DNA from: Auriscalpium vulgare
Lineage: Eukaryota; Basidiomycota; Agaricomycetes; Russulales; Auriscalpiaceae
DNA: 64,000 nt
NCBI GenBank assembly: GCA_019915015.1
Contig: JAHBBC010000009.1
Span: forward strand, 806,001 to 870,000
Direction: 5' to 3'
The notes below the pieces were generated by a model that was not told where the DNA came from, ran no database searches, and worked only from the letters and a program-made list of their open reading frames with translations. Below are positions 1 through 10,650 of the stretch, one piece after another. Position 1 is the first letter of the stretch. Each line of letters starts with the position of its first letter. The position numbers and the translations under genes were made by a program.

Positions 1-1554
1 GTCCAGGACTACATCGCGACGGGTCGCGTATCTAGGGACCACAACAACCGGGTCGTTCTGAAGGGTGGAGGGCTTATCCCGCTAGGAGAAGGCCCGCTGA
101 AGCAGCGTGTGGATGCGTACTACGCCGGGAATCAACACGGACAGTCAGAAGCCATGATGCTGACGACGATGGACTACGAGCCAGTGCCGGCCAAAGTGCA
201 GACGGTCGCCGGCCTAATCCAACTGACGCCGCAATTGACCGACGAAGACAGAATGACGGAGCTCCAGCAGGAGATGGCAGTGCTCCTGACGGCCCGAGCG
301 GAAAGGCAAGCTCAGAAGGAACGCCGGCAGGCCGCACTGGACGCGGGCGAGTTTCCCCAGGCAATAGGGCTGCTGCCTGGCGAGCGCGAAAGGTCGCGAC
401 GAGTTCCAGAGGTGGTCATTCCGAAGAGGAAGCCGTTTACGCAAGCCAAGAAGCAGGTTTCCTTCGAGCCGGAGGCCGTCGACCGACCAGGGGAGACTGG
501 GGATAGCGCAGACAAACCAAGGCAGGCCGACGAAGACACCACAGCGGGTGAGGAGCCGTTAACACCTCCGATCCACCCTTTCGCGAAGGTGCCCGACGCG
601 ACGTACGTAGGGCCGGCAAGTTACCAACGAAGCGCGGGGCAGCGCAAGGCGGACCCAGCATACAATAAGGTCGCCCCGGTCCGCGACCCCGTAATAGCAA
701 GTAAGGTTTATGAGAGGGCCATGAATGCGGAGGTCACCTTGACACAGAGGGAGCTCATGTCCATTGCCCCGGAAGTACGCGCTCAAGTTCGCAACGTGGT
801 GACCCCTAAGCGGGTCCCAAACGAGGCAAGAGTACCAGTAGTCCAGGCGATGGTGGAAAGCGAACCAGAGCTCTTTCCGTTCGACTTCGACCAGGACGAA
901 GGGGAAGGAGAGGACGAGAAGGTGGTGAGGGGATTCGCGGACCATATGCCCGAAACCTTTCTGCAAGCCCTGGGACACCAGCCAACGGAGTTGCCCGAGG
1001 GGACGCGTGTAGGAGAAGTCATTGTGGAGGTTCTGATGGGAGATCTAGGAGAAGCAGGAGAAGGGGAACCAGACCCTGAGCCGTTGGAAGTCGCCAAGGA
1101 ATCGCTGGCCCTCCGTTCGATCTTGCCACTAGTCGACAACCAAGCGCACATCGAGGCAGTCGTGGATCCCGGGTCGCAGATTATTTCCATGTCCGAGGAC
1201 GTATGCCATTACCTCGGGCTGCATTACGATCCGAACGTTCGCTTGGATATGATATCGGCCAACAAAAGTCGCGATAGGTCGCTAGGCCTGGCTAGAAACG
1301 TCCCGATGAAGATTGGGGGTATAACGCTATACGTACAGGTGCATATCATCCGCAACCCGGCGTACGACATGCTCCTGGGGAGGCCCTTTGACGTTCTCAC
1401 GGGAAGTACCGTGCAAAACTTTGCAGACGAGAGGCAGACAATCACGATCACGGACCCAAACACGGGAGTCATGGCGTCAATCCCCACTATTCCACGCGGC
1501 CGCAAGCGCATCTCGCGAACCCAGAAGCAGGGGGTGGAGGGTTTTCGCGACTAG
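1..1554 (+). CDS. Gag-protease polyprotein, 5' partial (Ty3/Gypsy)
   Basis: The frame is open from base 1 to the stop at 1552-1554, so the gene starts upstream of the window. The C-terminal ~130 residues form a retropepsin-like domain. The active-site loop near nt 1160 reads VDPGSQIISMSEDVC, so it has DPGS where most retropepsins have DTG/DSG. The flap-side and second hydrophobic motif follows as MLLGRPFDVLTGS (nt ~1370-1410). The region before it is acidic and proline-rich and probably links capsid/nucleocapsid to protease. It is collinear with the sister protein at 11371-14184 (shared YDMLLGRPFDVLT-like and SLGLARNVP blocks). The role is to assemble the particle and cleave the polyprotein. 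pol follows in the -1 frame. Confidence 0.85.
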   Translation, partial: VQDYIATGRVSRDHNNRVVLKGGGLIPLGEGPLKQRVDAYYAGNQHGQSEAMMLTTMDYEPVPAKVQTVAGLIQLTPQLTDEDRMTELQQEMAVLLTARAERQAQKERRQAALDAGEFPQAIGLLPGERERSRRVPEVVIPKRKPFTQAKKQVSFEPEAVDRPGETGDSADKPRQADEDTTAGEEPLTPPIHPFAKVPDATYVGPASYQRSAGQRKADPAYNKVAPVRDPVIASKVYERAMNAEVTLTQRELMSIAPEVRAQVRNVVTPKRVPNEARVPVVQAMVESEPELFPFDFDQDEGEGEDEKVVRGFADHMPETFLQALGHQPTELPEGTRVGEVIVEVLMGDLGEAGEGEPDPEPLEVAKESLALRSILPLVDNQAHIEAVVDPGSQIISMSEDVCHYLGLHYDPNVRLDMISANKSRDRSLGLARNVPMKIGGITLYVQVHIIRNPAYDMLLGRPFDVLTGSTVQNFADERQTITITDPNTGVMASIPTIPRGRKRISRTQKQGVEGFRD

Positions 1555-1559
1555 AGGAT

Positions 1560-4500
1560 TTGTTGGAGGACCAGGAGGAGGTAGGGCTGGTCGTGGGGTT
1601 CGAGCCCGATAAGCCTGATACTCTTAGAATGGAATCCCTGGTGTACCTCGAATCCTCGCCTACAATCGAAGATGTGCAGTCAGCTTATTTGTCAGTGTGC
1701 GACCTACCGGAGGAATACGCGGGAGTGTTCGCGAAGCGAGCGGAAGAAGGAGAGGAAGAGGAGGAACGAGCAAGAGCAGGGACGTTTATTTGGACGGCGG
1801 CAGACTGGGGAGACGGCGAGAGTGGGAGAGAAAGAGAGGAGGAAACGGACAGAGGTGAGCTACAGCCGACCGCGATGCAGCGCGAAGTCTTTGCGGCCAC
1901 GAAGAAGCGTTACAAGCCAGCACACCTCAAGGTAAAGCCCATTCGTACGGACCTGCCGGAGCACTTCCGGATCCTCAGAGAGATCAGAGGGGACCCCCTG
2001 GCGGATATGCCGCCGCTCCCAGAGAAGCCACCGGACTTCGTACCCACGGGAAGGTACACCGCGGAACGTCGCGAACAATTTGACCGAGTCCACGACGGAG
2101 ATTTCCTATGGCCGGAAGAAAGGAAGCTCATGCATGCGTTTATGTGCGCACAAAACGAGGCATTTGCCTGGGACGACTCGGAGCGGGGGCGCTTTCGAGA
2201 AGACTTCTTCCCCCCCGTCACAATACCAGTAGTTCCGCATCGGCCGTGGGTTCAGCGAAATATTCCGATTCCGCCAGGGATATACGACAAGGTCATGGCG
2301 CTCATCAAGACCAAGATCGCCGCGGGAGTCTACGAGGACTCAAACTCGTCGTACCGCTCTAGGTGGTTCTGTGTGGTTAAGAAGGACGGGACCAGCCTCC
2401 GTATAGTCCATAGTCTGGAACCCCTGAATGCGGTGACCATCGCGCACTCAGGAGTACCCCCCTTCCCAGATCATTTGGCGGAGCAGTTTGCGGGGCGGCC
2501 GTGCGGGGGAATTCTGGACCTCTACGTGGGCTATGACGAAAGGAGACTAGATGAAGCCTCAAGGGACCTCACGACTTTCCAGACGCCGTACGGCGCAAAA
2601 CGGCTGGTGACCCTGCCTATGGGGTGGACGAATTCCGTCCCGATCTTCCACGACGACGTGACCTTTATTCTCCAACCGGAAATCCCGCATATTACGGTGC
2701 CTTTTATAGACGACGTCCCCCTGAAGGGGCCGGACTCGGACTACAGGACGGAAGGCGGAGGATACGAAACGATCCCCGGCAACAACGGCATAAGGCGGTT
2801 CGTATGGGAACACTTTAACAACGTTAACAGGGTAGTCCAACGAATGCGCTACTGTCATGGCACGTTCTCAGGATGGAAATCACAGCTGTGCGTACCAGAA
2901 TTCTACGTGGTAGGGCACCGCTGCACACCGCAAGGAAGGATGGCAGACGAAGAAAAGGTCGCGAAGATTCGCAATTGGGGGCCGTGCACGGACCTCTCAG
3001 ACGTACGGGCTTTCTTGGGGACAGTCGGAGTCCTGCGCATCTTTATCCGTAACTTTGCGCACCGAGCCCATGCCTTGACACACCTGACGAGGAAGGACGT
3101 CCCGTTCGAATGGGGACCCGAACAGTCGCGAGCTATGGAGGACCTCAAGGAGGCAGTCCTCGCATCACCAGCGCTCCTACCGATTGATTACACGTCGGAG
3201 GCCCCCGTGATCCTAGCGGTAGACACCTCGTACATCGCGGTGGGTTTCCTATTGAGTCAGGCGGACCCCAACGTTCCCCAAGACAGGAAGAGACGCCGAT
3301 ATTCTCGATTTGGTAGCATCGCGCTAAACGATCGCGAAGCGCGGTTCTCGCAGCCCAAGCTGGAGCTCTATGGTCTTTTTCGAGCCCTGCGGGCCCTTAA
3401 AGTCTACCTGATAGGGGTGAGGAACCTGACCATTGAGGTCGACGCCAGGTATATCAAAGGCATGCTGGAAAATCCTGACCTCGAGCCATCGGCCAGTATG
3501 AACAGGTGGATTATAGGCATCCTGATGTTCCATTTTGAGCTAGTGCACGTGCCGGGACTCTTCCACGGGCCCGACGGCCTATCCAGGAGGCGTAGGCAAC
3601 CAGGAGACGCTCTGGAACAGGAAGACGACTTCGACGACTGGGTTGATGCGGTGTATGGTTTCGCACATATCGTAAACATGGTAGTCCCGAAGACAGCGCA
3701 AGAGAGAGCCTCGCGACGGCAAGATGGATGGACGGGGCCAGGAAGCATACCAGACGAACATGGGGCTGGTTCAAGCCAGGACGCGATACGTCGCGAGGAG
3801 GCCCGGCGCTCCCACGATGAACCGGCCGACGTCTGGGCAACTACGGTCCAAATGCAACCCGCACCAGTACAGGACGCGACGTATCGCGATGTTCCCAGAT
3901 CAGACAAGGCTCATGAAGCTGACAAGCGGCTGGAACTAGTCAGGGACTGGTTAGGGACCCTGGCGCGGCCGGCGGACTTGACCGACGAACAGTTCGCTCG
4001 TTTCGCTCGATACGCGCTCCAGTTCTTCAAGGATGGGGACCGCCTTTTCAAAAGGCACCACCAAGGCAGGCACCAACTCGTGCTGGGAGGAGACCGACGT
4101 ATCGCGGTCCTCAAAGCAGCTCATGACGATGTCGGACACAAAGGCGTCTACGCGACGCGGATGATGCTGTTGGAGCGTTTCTGGTGGCCATACGTGGACG
4201 CAGACGTGGCTTGGTGGGTGAGAACGTGCCATATTTGCGAAACCCGACTAGTTCGCCACAGCCTGATACCGCCAACGGTGGCAACGCCGGCGAACCTTTT
4301 CGCAAAGATGTATGCAGACACCATGCATATGCCAGCAAGCGGCGGATTCAAATACATCGTCCAAGGACGCTGCTCCGTAACCCACTATCCAGAGTGGAGA
4401 ATGCTAAGGGCGGAGACGGCGGACGCCATCGCGAAATGGATTTTCGAAGACGTCTTGTGCCGGTGGGGCGCCCTGCGAGAAGTGGTCACGGACAACGGCG

Positions 4501-5330
4501 CACCGTTCGTGTCGGCCTTGGAATCCCTGTCGCATAAGTATGGAGTCCGGCACATTCGAATATCGGGATATAATTCGCGAGCCAACGGAATAGTCGAGCG
4601 GTCTCACTTCGACGTACGTCAAGCGCTCTACAAGGCAGCCGATGGAAATGCTGCAAAATGGTCATCGGTTGCGTACTCGGTATTCTGGTCGGACAGGATA
4701 ACGATCAGGCGGAGGATGGGCTGCTCGCCATACTTCGCGGTAACAGGAACGCAGCCGCTAATGCCGCTGGATATCATCGAGGCTTCATACTTGATGCCTC
4801 CGCCCGAGTCTCTACTGTCTTCCACAGACCTCATAGCGCGCAGGGCAATGGCCCTACAAAAGAGAAAAGCCCAGTTAAGGACCATCCACGACAAAGTCTT
4901 TGAAGCGCGACGTATCGCGGCGGTAAAATTTGAACGTGACCACGAAGCGACGATTCGCGACTACAATTTCAAGAGAGGCGACTTGGTCCTCCTACGGTTC
5001 ACGCGGTACGAGAAGTCATTAGATCGAAAAATGCTTCCGCGCTACGATGGACCGTTCGTGGTAATTGGCCGACGGAAAGGAGGACCTTACGTGCTTGCGG
5101 ACCTCCACGGTGCGCTCTTCGACCGACCGGTCGCGGAGTTTCGCGTCCTGCCTTACTTCGCGCGAACGAACATTGCGCTGCCAGAGTTGCCCGAATTTCT
5201 GGACGTCCCACAGTCCAGGGTGGACGAGCTACTTCATGAAGATAGGCAGGATCACGATGCCATTCATGAAGAGGAAGCAGACGACCCCACCAGGGAAGAC
5301 GATGACCAGGACGACGAGATCACCGTCTAA
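1560..5330 (+). CDS. Pol polyprotein: reverse transcriptase, RNase H, integrase (Ty3/Gypsy)
   Basis: About 1256 codons, uninterrupted. Residues below are counted from 1560. Reverse transcriptase spans ~240-480: motif A is GGILDLYVGYDER (~318) and the catalytic box is FIDD (~380) in place of the usual YVDD/FIDD set. RNase H spans ~545-680, with ILAVDTSYIAVG (~551), the Glu of QPKLELYG, and FHGPDGLSRR (~668), the counterpart of the common ADGLSR motif. Integrase has an HHCC zinc module with FWWPYV and CHIC (~856-894), then the D-D-E core: YADTMHMP (~917), VTDNGAPF (~976), NGIVERSH (Glu ~1011). A GPY/F-like module RYDGPFVVIGR (~1160) follows. No chromodomain is visible. The frame is -1 relative to gag-protease and no ATG lies near the junction, so the true start is probably set by frameshifting. 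The tail is acidic. Confidence 0.9.
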   Translation: MLEDQEEVGLVVGFEPDKPDTLRMESLVYLESSPTIEDVQSAYLSVCDLPEEYAGVFAKRAEEGEEEEERARAGTFIWTAADWGDGESGREREEETDRGELQPTAMQREVFAATKKRYKPAHLKVKPIRTDLPEHFRILREIRGDPLADMPPLPEKPPDFVPTGRYTAERREQFDRVHDGDFLWPEERKLMHAFMCAQNEAFAWDDSERGRFREDFFPPVTIPVVPHRPWVQRNIPIPPGIYDKVMALIKTKIAAGVYEDSNSSYRSRWFCVVKKDGTSLRIVHSLEPLNAVTIAHSGVPPFPDHLAEQFAGRPCGGILDLYVGYDERRLDEASRDLTTFQTPYGAKRLVTLPMGWTNSVPIFHDDVTFILQPEIPHITVPFIDDVPLKGPDSDYRTEGGGYETIPGNNGIRRFVWEHFNNVNRVVQRMRYCHGTFSGWKSQLCVPEFYVVGHRCTPQGRMADEEKVAKIRNWGPCTDLSDVRAFLGTVGVLRIFIRNFAHRAHALTHLTRKDVPFEWGPEQSRAMEDLKEAVLASPALLPIDYTSEAPVILAVDTSYIAVGFLLSQADPNVPQDRKRRRYSRFGSIALNDREARFSQPKLELYGLFRALRALKVYLIGVRNLTIEVDARYIKGMLENPDLEPSASMNRWIIGILMFHFELVHVPGLFHGPDGLSRRRRQPGDALEQEDDFDDWVDAVYGFAHIVNMVVPKTAQERASRRQDGWTGPGSIPDEHGAGSSQDAIRREEARRSHDEPADVWATTVQMQPAPVQDATYRDVPRSDKAHEADKRLELVRDWLGTLARPADLTDEQFARFARYALQFFKDGDRLFKRHHQGRHQLVLGGDRRIAVLKAAHDDVGHKGVYATRMMLLERFWWPYVDADVAWWVRTCHICETRLVRHSLIPPTVATPANLFAKMYADTMHMPASGGFKYIVQGRCSVTHYPEWRMLRAETADAIAKWIFEDVLCRWGALREVVTDNGAPFVSALESLSHKYGVRHIRISGYNSRANGIVERSHFDVRQALYKAADGNAAKWSSVAYSVFWSDRITIRRRMGCSPYFAVTGTQPLMPLDIIEASYLMPPPESLLSSTDLIARRAMALQKRKAQLRTIHDKVFEARRIAAVKFERDHEATIRDYNFKRGDLVLLRFTRYEKSLDRKMLPRYDGPFVVIGRRKGGPYVLADLHGALFDRPVAEFRVLPYFARTNIALPELPEFLDVPQSRVDELLHEDRQDHDAIHEEEADDPTREDDDQDDEITV

Positions 5331-5360
5331 AAAGAGTACCGCCCAGCACTACGGCGACTG

Positions 5361-5390
5361 AGGACAGTCGATATTTCAGTTGGGGGGAGG
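5361..5390 (+). other. Polypurine-tract-like sequence just after pol (copy 1)
   Basis: TTTCAGTTGGGGGGAG lies 45 bp after the pol stop, in a ~28-bp stretch that recurs at 10651-10680 with 24 of 28 bases matching. A G-run of this form after pol is where plus-strand DNA priming starts in LTR retroelements. Here what follows is not an LTR but the antisense gene block, so this copy may be internal. Confidence 0.55.
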
Positions 5391-5804
5391 ATTAGACGGT
5401 GGTATTTAGGACTGAACAGCTGGAAGTACGGATGGAGACGAGTCAGGACGATAAGTCGAGGTCGCGAGCGCTAGCGAAGCTCGGACTGGGCAGGCACCGA
5501 CTAAGGCTTCAAGGGTCTGGAACAAGGCTGAGGTCGCGCCGGAAACGCGATAGGACACGCTCACACTGTGACACAAGCAATGGACTCTATTCACAACATA
5601 GCAGGATAGCGAATTCTATGTACACAGCAAAGAGGTAGCGACGGATAGCGAACAACTATGAACAGACCGATAACGAGCGGACAACACGACAGCGAGACGC
5701 CGAAACCCCCACCTAGGACACGAGGAACGCCCCCCGCATCGAAGCACCAAGGCCCTCTGCTGTTGAAGCAGGGGCGACTCCTTTTGAAGAAGGCTCGCAA
5801 GCGG
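5391..5804. other. Non-coding spacer between pol and the antisense gene
   Basis: No convincing reading frame. It contains repeated short motifs around GCGATAGGA / GGATAGCGAA and probably carries the 3' untranslated region and polyadenylation region of the antisense gene that ends at 5805. Confidence 0.4.
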
Positions 5805-7505
5805 CTAAGCGGCGGGCGCGGGGTCAGCGGGACCATCAGCCGCGGCGGAGGGCGGCGTGCCGACATCCTCGAAGGAGGGAGCGGCGGCGGTAGGCATGGT
5901 AGGGCCGGGGGCAGGGTCCGACGCGGGAGGAGCGGCAGCGGCGAGCGGCGAGAAGGGCGCAGCGGGAGCAACCGGAGGCGCGGGGGAAGGAAGGCGAGAG
6001 GCGCGACCGACGAGAGGCACGACGGCGGCGCCGGGCAGCGGGAGGGAAGAGGCGATGAGAGCCGACGAGGGTGGCGCAAGGAGGAGGCGCGAGGCAGGCC
6101 TGGCCGGCGCGGGAGAAGCGGCGCGCAACGCGGGGGGAGCAGGGAGAGGGATGCGGCGCGGCGGATCGAAGGGGCCAACCTGCGGCGAGATGAGGCCCCC
6201 AGCAGGCGCAGGGAACGCGGGGTCGCCGAGCTGCTGCAGGGTCTGCCAGACCCAGTTCCGCTCAGCGACGATGCCGCGGGCCCGGGCGTCGAGCGTCGCG
6301 TAGTTGACGCTGATGGTGTTGAGCTCCTCCGTGAGCGCGTTGTAGGTCCGGAAAAGCTGCGGCGGGGAGTCGTAGCGGAGGATGGGGACGGCGCCGGCAG
6401 GGTCGGGGTGGTCGGCCCAGTCGAAGGCGGAGGACCGGGGACGGACATGGATGCCGGCAGGGTCGACATCCTGCGAGACTCCGTCGCTGCCCACCACGTA
6501 GAAGTGCGTCCCGCGGACACCGTCGTCGCACTTGTGGTGGCCCACGAAGCAGCGATGGCACTGGCGGCCGCTGACGTCCGTGAAGAAGCACGTGGGGTGG
6601 GAGTCCATCGTGGCGCAGCGGTAGCAGGGGGCGGAAGCCTGAGGGTCGGAGTGTGAGCGGCGCAACACGACGGACAAGAAAAGGGCGACGTACCTGAAGG
6701 CGGCGGCCCGGGAAGGTGTCAGCGACGGGGATCTTGGCGCCCTTGACGGAGGTGGAAGGGTCGGCGGCGGGCGCGGGGGAGCCGGCCTCGGAAGAGGGGA
6801 CAGTGGCGGCGGGCGGAGGCACGAGGGAGCCGGAGGGGACGTTGGCAGGGCGCTTGGAACTGCGGACGGCTTTGCCCTTGCCCTTCGACTTGGCGGCGGC
6901 GGGGACTGATCGGGGGGCGGGGAGTTTGGTGGCGCCGCGGGTGCGCTGCGCGACGGGCTCCTGCGGGTCCCCCGCCTCATCTAGCTCGTCGACCTCGGCC
7001 TCGGCGTCAGCCTCGGAGGGGGCGGACTCGCGGTTGCGCTTGGTGGGCGGCGGGGAAGCGCGGGCGGCGGCGCGGTGAGGCGTGGAGGAGACCGGGGGGC
7101 GGACAGAAGGCGCGGGGAGGGCACTGTCGGCGCGGGCCCGCTTGCCAGCCTGACGGGAGAGGGGAGCGGCGACGGGAGTGGAGTAGGGGATGGCGGGTGA
7201 GGACGGCGTGGGGGAGGGGCCGGAGGACGGCCAGGCGTCGACAACGGCGGACACGGCCCCGATCCTGTCCAGCACCTCGGACGGCGGGGGGTCCTCCCCC
7301 AACACCTCAGCATAGGCGGACTGGACACAAGGGAGGGTCAGCAGAGCGTCGGGAGCGAGAGGCCGTGGGCACTCACCGTGGCCGACTCCCAGTTCGCGGC
7401 GAACTCGCCGTAGTGGGCGGAGTCGACTGTGGGGAGGGAGGCGACGAGCGCTTCTACGGCGGACAGCCGTTTCCTGAGGTTGATGGGGCGGGAGAACGCA
7501 GACAT
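5805..7505 (-). CDS. Antisense cargo gene B: intron-containing zinc-module protein
   Basis: Read on the minus strand from ATG at 7505: exon 1 encodes MSAFSRPINLRKRL... and ends in ANWESAT before GTGAGT at ~7376. A second long exon (from ~7323) is Pro/Ala/Ser-rich with a basic KSKGKGKAVRSSKR stretch and ends before GTACGT near 6693. A last exon opens with a cysteine module (PCYRCATMD ... CHRCFVGHHKC, C-x2-C plus C-x2-C-x4-H-x-C), then a helical part (TYNALTEELNTISVNYAT) and a long Ala/Pro-rich tail to the stop at 5805. The family is not one I can name. The cysteine spacing matches the gene behind the second element (18449-20414). The strand is opposite to gag and pol. The 5' leader is strongly pyrimidine-rich on the coding strand (7506-7560). 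A nucleic-acid-binding role would be an inference only. Confidence 0.65.
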
Positions 7506-7785
7506 GGCCAGGGAAGGGGGGAGATAGGGAGAAGGTGAGGGGAGGAAAGAGAGAGACGGAGAGGTCGAGGCGCAACGCGTCGCGTTAAGACGGGGCGCCG
7601 CGCCAGCGTGTGGGTTTTTGCTTCCGACGTGGAAGCAGAGCGGGCCCGCCGGGCCGCGACAGGTGCGGCGCTTACCTTCACACGGCTTAGCGAGCGCTCG
7701 CGCGCGAGTCAAGAAGAAGGGATAGGGAACGGAATGGCATTACTGGGCCCTAAGGGCGCCTTGGGCAAATTACAGGAATCGCTCG
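7506..7785 (-). promoter_or_regulatory. Probable promoter/leader of antisense gene B
   Basis: The stretch separates the end of cargo gene A2 (7786) from the ATG of gene B (7505). The coding-strand leader is a long pyrimidine tract (complement of GGGAGATAGGGAGAAGG...), a common feature of filamentous-fungal promoters. A similar tract precedes the ATG at 20414 in the second element. No TATA box is evident. Confidence 0.35.
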
Positions 7786-9030
7786 CTACGCGGGCGCACC
7801 GGACCCAGACGCACCATTGGGCGCGGGAGTCCGGGCGCGGTTACCCCCATTCCTACGACCAGCCCGTCGACTCAGGGCATCAGGAGGCCTCGGGCCCACG
7901 ACCTCAACAAGGTTGGGGACCCCCCACGAGAACGCGATAGAGCCGCGGCGGATGACTCGGTGAGTAAGCGGCGGGAAGGGAAGGGCGGTAAGCATACGGC
8001 GCATAGGACCGGCACCGGCGAGGTGGTCGAGGACCGCGGCAACTTCGCAGGCATCGTACAGCAGCTTTCCCGCGGTGCCTTCGAGGCGAGTGACGGCGTG
8101 GCGCAGGTGGCTGGCGTTCAATTGGTCCGCCCAAACGAAGTCGCGAAGCTCCGCGACCAACTTGAGGCCGGGAACGAGATAGTCGGCGGCTTCACGGACG
8201 TTCGCACGATGGGCAGCCTGCAACGAGGGACTCGCGGCCGCAAGGAAGTCGAGGACGCCAATGTCGCGGGGGTGGGTCATTCCGATCACGGCGCGGTTCA
8301 AGGGGAGCATGAGGGCCCCGACCAGCCCGTCGGCGTGGTCGAGGTCGTCACTCAAACGATCGAGGTCGCGAAGGAATAACTCGGCAACACGGGTGGCAAG
8401 GCCGTCGGGACGGGGGGCAAACTCGGGGCCGAACAGCGCTGCCAAGTTGACCTCGAAAGTTGCCCGGCCGTGAAGTTGGTGACGGTACAGCAACCAAACG
8501 GAGCGCTCCACCAGGTGGGCCAAGGAGTCCACATGGACCACGTGAGGAAGCAGAGCGACGCTGGGTGGCTGCCCCGGGGCGTTGTCCCCTCCGAACGGAA
8601 TATTTCCTACGATATTCGCGCGAATGGGGGCGGTTTGTTCGAACGTTTCGGGAAAGCGCTCCGCTAGGTAGGAGAGCGTCGAGACGACGGTCATGGACGC
8701 GAGGGCCGGTAGGGTAAAATGCGACGTCTCGCGATGGTCCTGCTGAAAAGGGGGGAAGAAGCGAAGACAACGTCAGTACGAGGCCGGGATGAGGGAAAAG
8801 AGGGCCGCGGGACGACGCACCAAAAGGTCGGAGATCTCCTGAAGCCAGGCAACGGCGGCCGCGGGAAATGAGGAAGCGTCGGCACCAGGCAAGGGCACCT
8901 CAACCGGATGTATCAACAGCTGGTACAGCCGGAAACGCGAAAACGCGCGGAGTAGGACGGCCTGCATGTGGAGGAGGTAGTCGGACGGACTGGGGCGTTG
9001 AGGGTGTTTTTGGAAAAGGCCATCGTCGCA
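7786..9030 (-). CDS. Antisense cargo gene A2, hypothetical protein
   Basis: The main exon (about 8735 down to 7786) encodes ~300 residues beginning QDHRETSHFTLPALAS-MTVV, with LSYLAERFPETFEQ and LVERSVWLLYRHQLHG. An upstream coding stretch (about 9000-8773) encodes DYLLHMQAVLLRAF and WLQEISDLLVRRPAALF and is separated by a short apparent intron with a pyrimidine-rich acceptor near 8747. I could not place the donor in frame, so the exon join and the start are uncertain. It is mostly alpha-helical and has no motif I recognise. It resembles gene A1 upstream: LAERFPET against LAQRFEGT, and VERSVWLLYRHQLHG against VEAGLWTVYYFGDGS. The two are probably paralogues. Function unknown. Confidence 0.5.
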
Positions 9031-9306
9031 GCCCCCTCATATAGGCGGCGCGAGTAGGGGAAGAGGCACACCATCGCGGCGTCGCGATACAGCGCGAAGA
9101 CCAAAACACGAGGGTCTCGCCGGAGTTCCGGCCAACGTGGGTTATCGCGACAGATCGCGACCCAGACGGAGCCTCCGGCATGGGCCCAGGAGCTTATCGC
9201 AAGGCATCGCGAAACGTGGCACAGGGACAGGGGGAAGCCGCACATGGCTCCTGGTTCCATTTCAATAGCTATGGAACATTCTACAGACATTGGCCCGGGA
9301 ATATAC

Positions 9307-10555
9307 CTATTCCTCGCGCTCCATCAGAAGCTCGATCACCTCCCCCTCCTCGACTTCTTCCGAGCTGGCGATGGGCGGCGGTATCTCCCCGGCGTAGGTA
9401 GGAGACGCGGAGGGGGCCGTCGGCGCTGGTACCGTGGGGTGCGCGGGGAAGGGAAGAGGGCCCGGCTGGTCCGAGGGATGGACTATGGCATCGAAGCCTA
9501 GGGGTATCTCAGCTATGGCTTGGGAGGAGGAGATGTGCGAGAGGCGCGCAGAACTGATCTGCTCGATGGCGCGAATCGAGGCCACGCTGATATCCTGGAC
9601 CAGGAAGTCTGCGGGCTGGAGGTTGGCCAGGAGGCGGGACCCTAATCCCCATGCGTCCAGCATCCCGCCCATACAGGTTGCCATCGCGGCCCAGCGCATG
9701 TCGAGGCGATCCAACACCAGTGGCCAGTCCGCCCAAATATCGCGAAACGTGTCGAAGGCCTCGGAGATGGTGGTAAAGTCCCGTAACATATCCACCGAGT
9801 CCTCCGCGAGGCCCCCCAATAGGTAGTACACCACGCCCGTGGTGAGGCGGCCCGCGTAGGCACGAGAGTGGGGGGAGCTGGAGGCACCACGGACGTGGTA
9901 GGCCAGGGCGCGGCACACGGCGTCTTCGCGGGTAATAACAAACATCCCATGGACGGCCCGGGCGTCGAAATCACGTAGGAGCCAGCTCTGCATCCCCTGA
10001 GGACGCAGGGTGGGGAAGGCGCCATGCAACTCCGTGATTTCATGGAGGTAGGATTCGACAGAACCGTCTCCGAAGTAGTACACGGTCCAGAGCCCAGCCT
10101 CCACGATGGTGATCAAGACGTGGAGTTCCGCGTCGGTAGCGTCGGCAGGGAAAGGGGAGAACATCTGGGACCACCGCGGGCTGGCGCGCGCTGAGTCGGG
10201 GAGGGTACGCATGAGGGTGCCCTCGAAGCGCTGGGCGAGAGGGGCGGACGCTGGAACGAGCTTCACCATGAACTCGAGGATCGGCGAGGTGAAGTGGAAG
10301 GCAAGATCGCGCAGGCTGCGGGACGCGCGGATTGAAGAAAGGGTCTGGAATTGAGTTCATCATCAGCCAAGCCGGGAAAAGACGCGGTCGGGGACCAGCA
10401 CGCACCACGAGCTGGTTGACTTTGTCGGCCCACTCTAGACGTAGCGCAACCTCCCGTTCGGCATCCCCAAGGTCAAAACCAGCGAAGGGGGCCTGCGTCA
10501 GCAGGCGGAGGAGGTCGAGGTTGTCGGCGGTGGCAGACGCTGCGGGGAGGGACAT
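9307..10555 (-). CDS. Antisense cargo gene A1, hypothetical protein
   Basis: Two exons on the minus strand. Exon 1 starts at ATG 10555 (MSLPAASATADNLDLL...) and ends before GTGCGT near 10405. Exon 2 starts after TTCCAG near 10345 (TLSSIRASRSLRDLAFHF) and runs to the stop at 9307. The protein is ~400 residues, helical and rich in aromatic and acidic positions, with no catalytic motif I can name. The tail is Pro-rich, then acidic (EEVEEGEVIELLMEREE). It lies directly inside the second polypurine-like sequence, 95 bp from its ATG, and is probably a paralogue of A2. The role in the element is unknown. Candidates such as an envelope-like or silencing-suppressor protein are not supported by any visible motif. 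Confidence 0.55.
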
Positions 10556-10650
10556 CGCGGGACAGAAATCGGCAAAGGGATGCTACAAGCGACGTTACCG
10601 CAAAAGGTCGCGAGCCCTTATATGCCGCTTCCGCACGGTTCCTGGCAACT

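Noticed and set aside
5658..6656. A 332-codon plus-strand frame rich in Gly/Arg
   Set aside because: It is antisense to gene B. The Gly/Arg composition is what GC-rich Ala/Pro coding DNA gives on the other strand, and gene B has introns and a zinc module.
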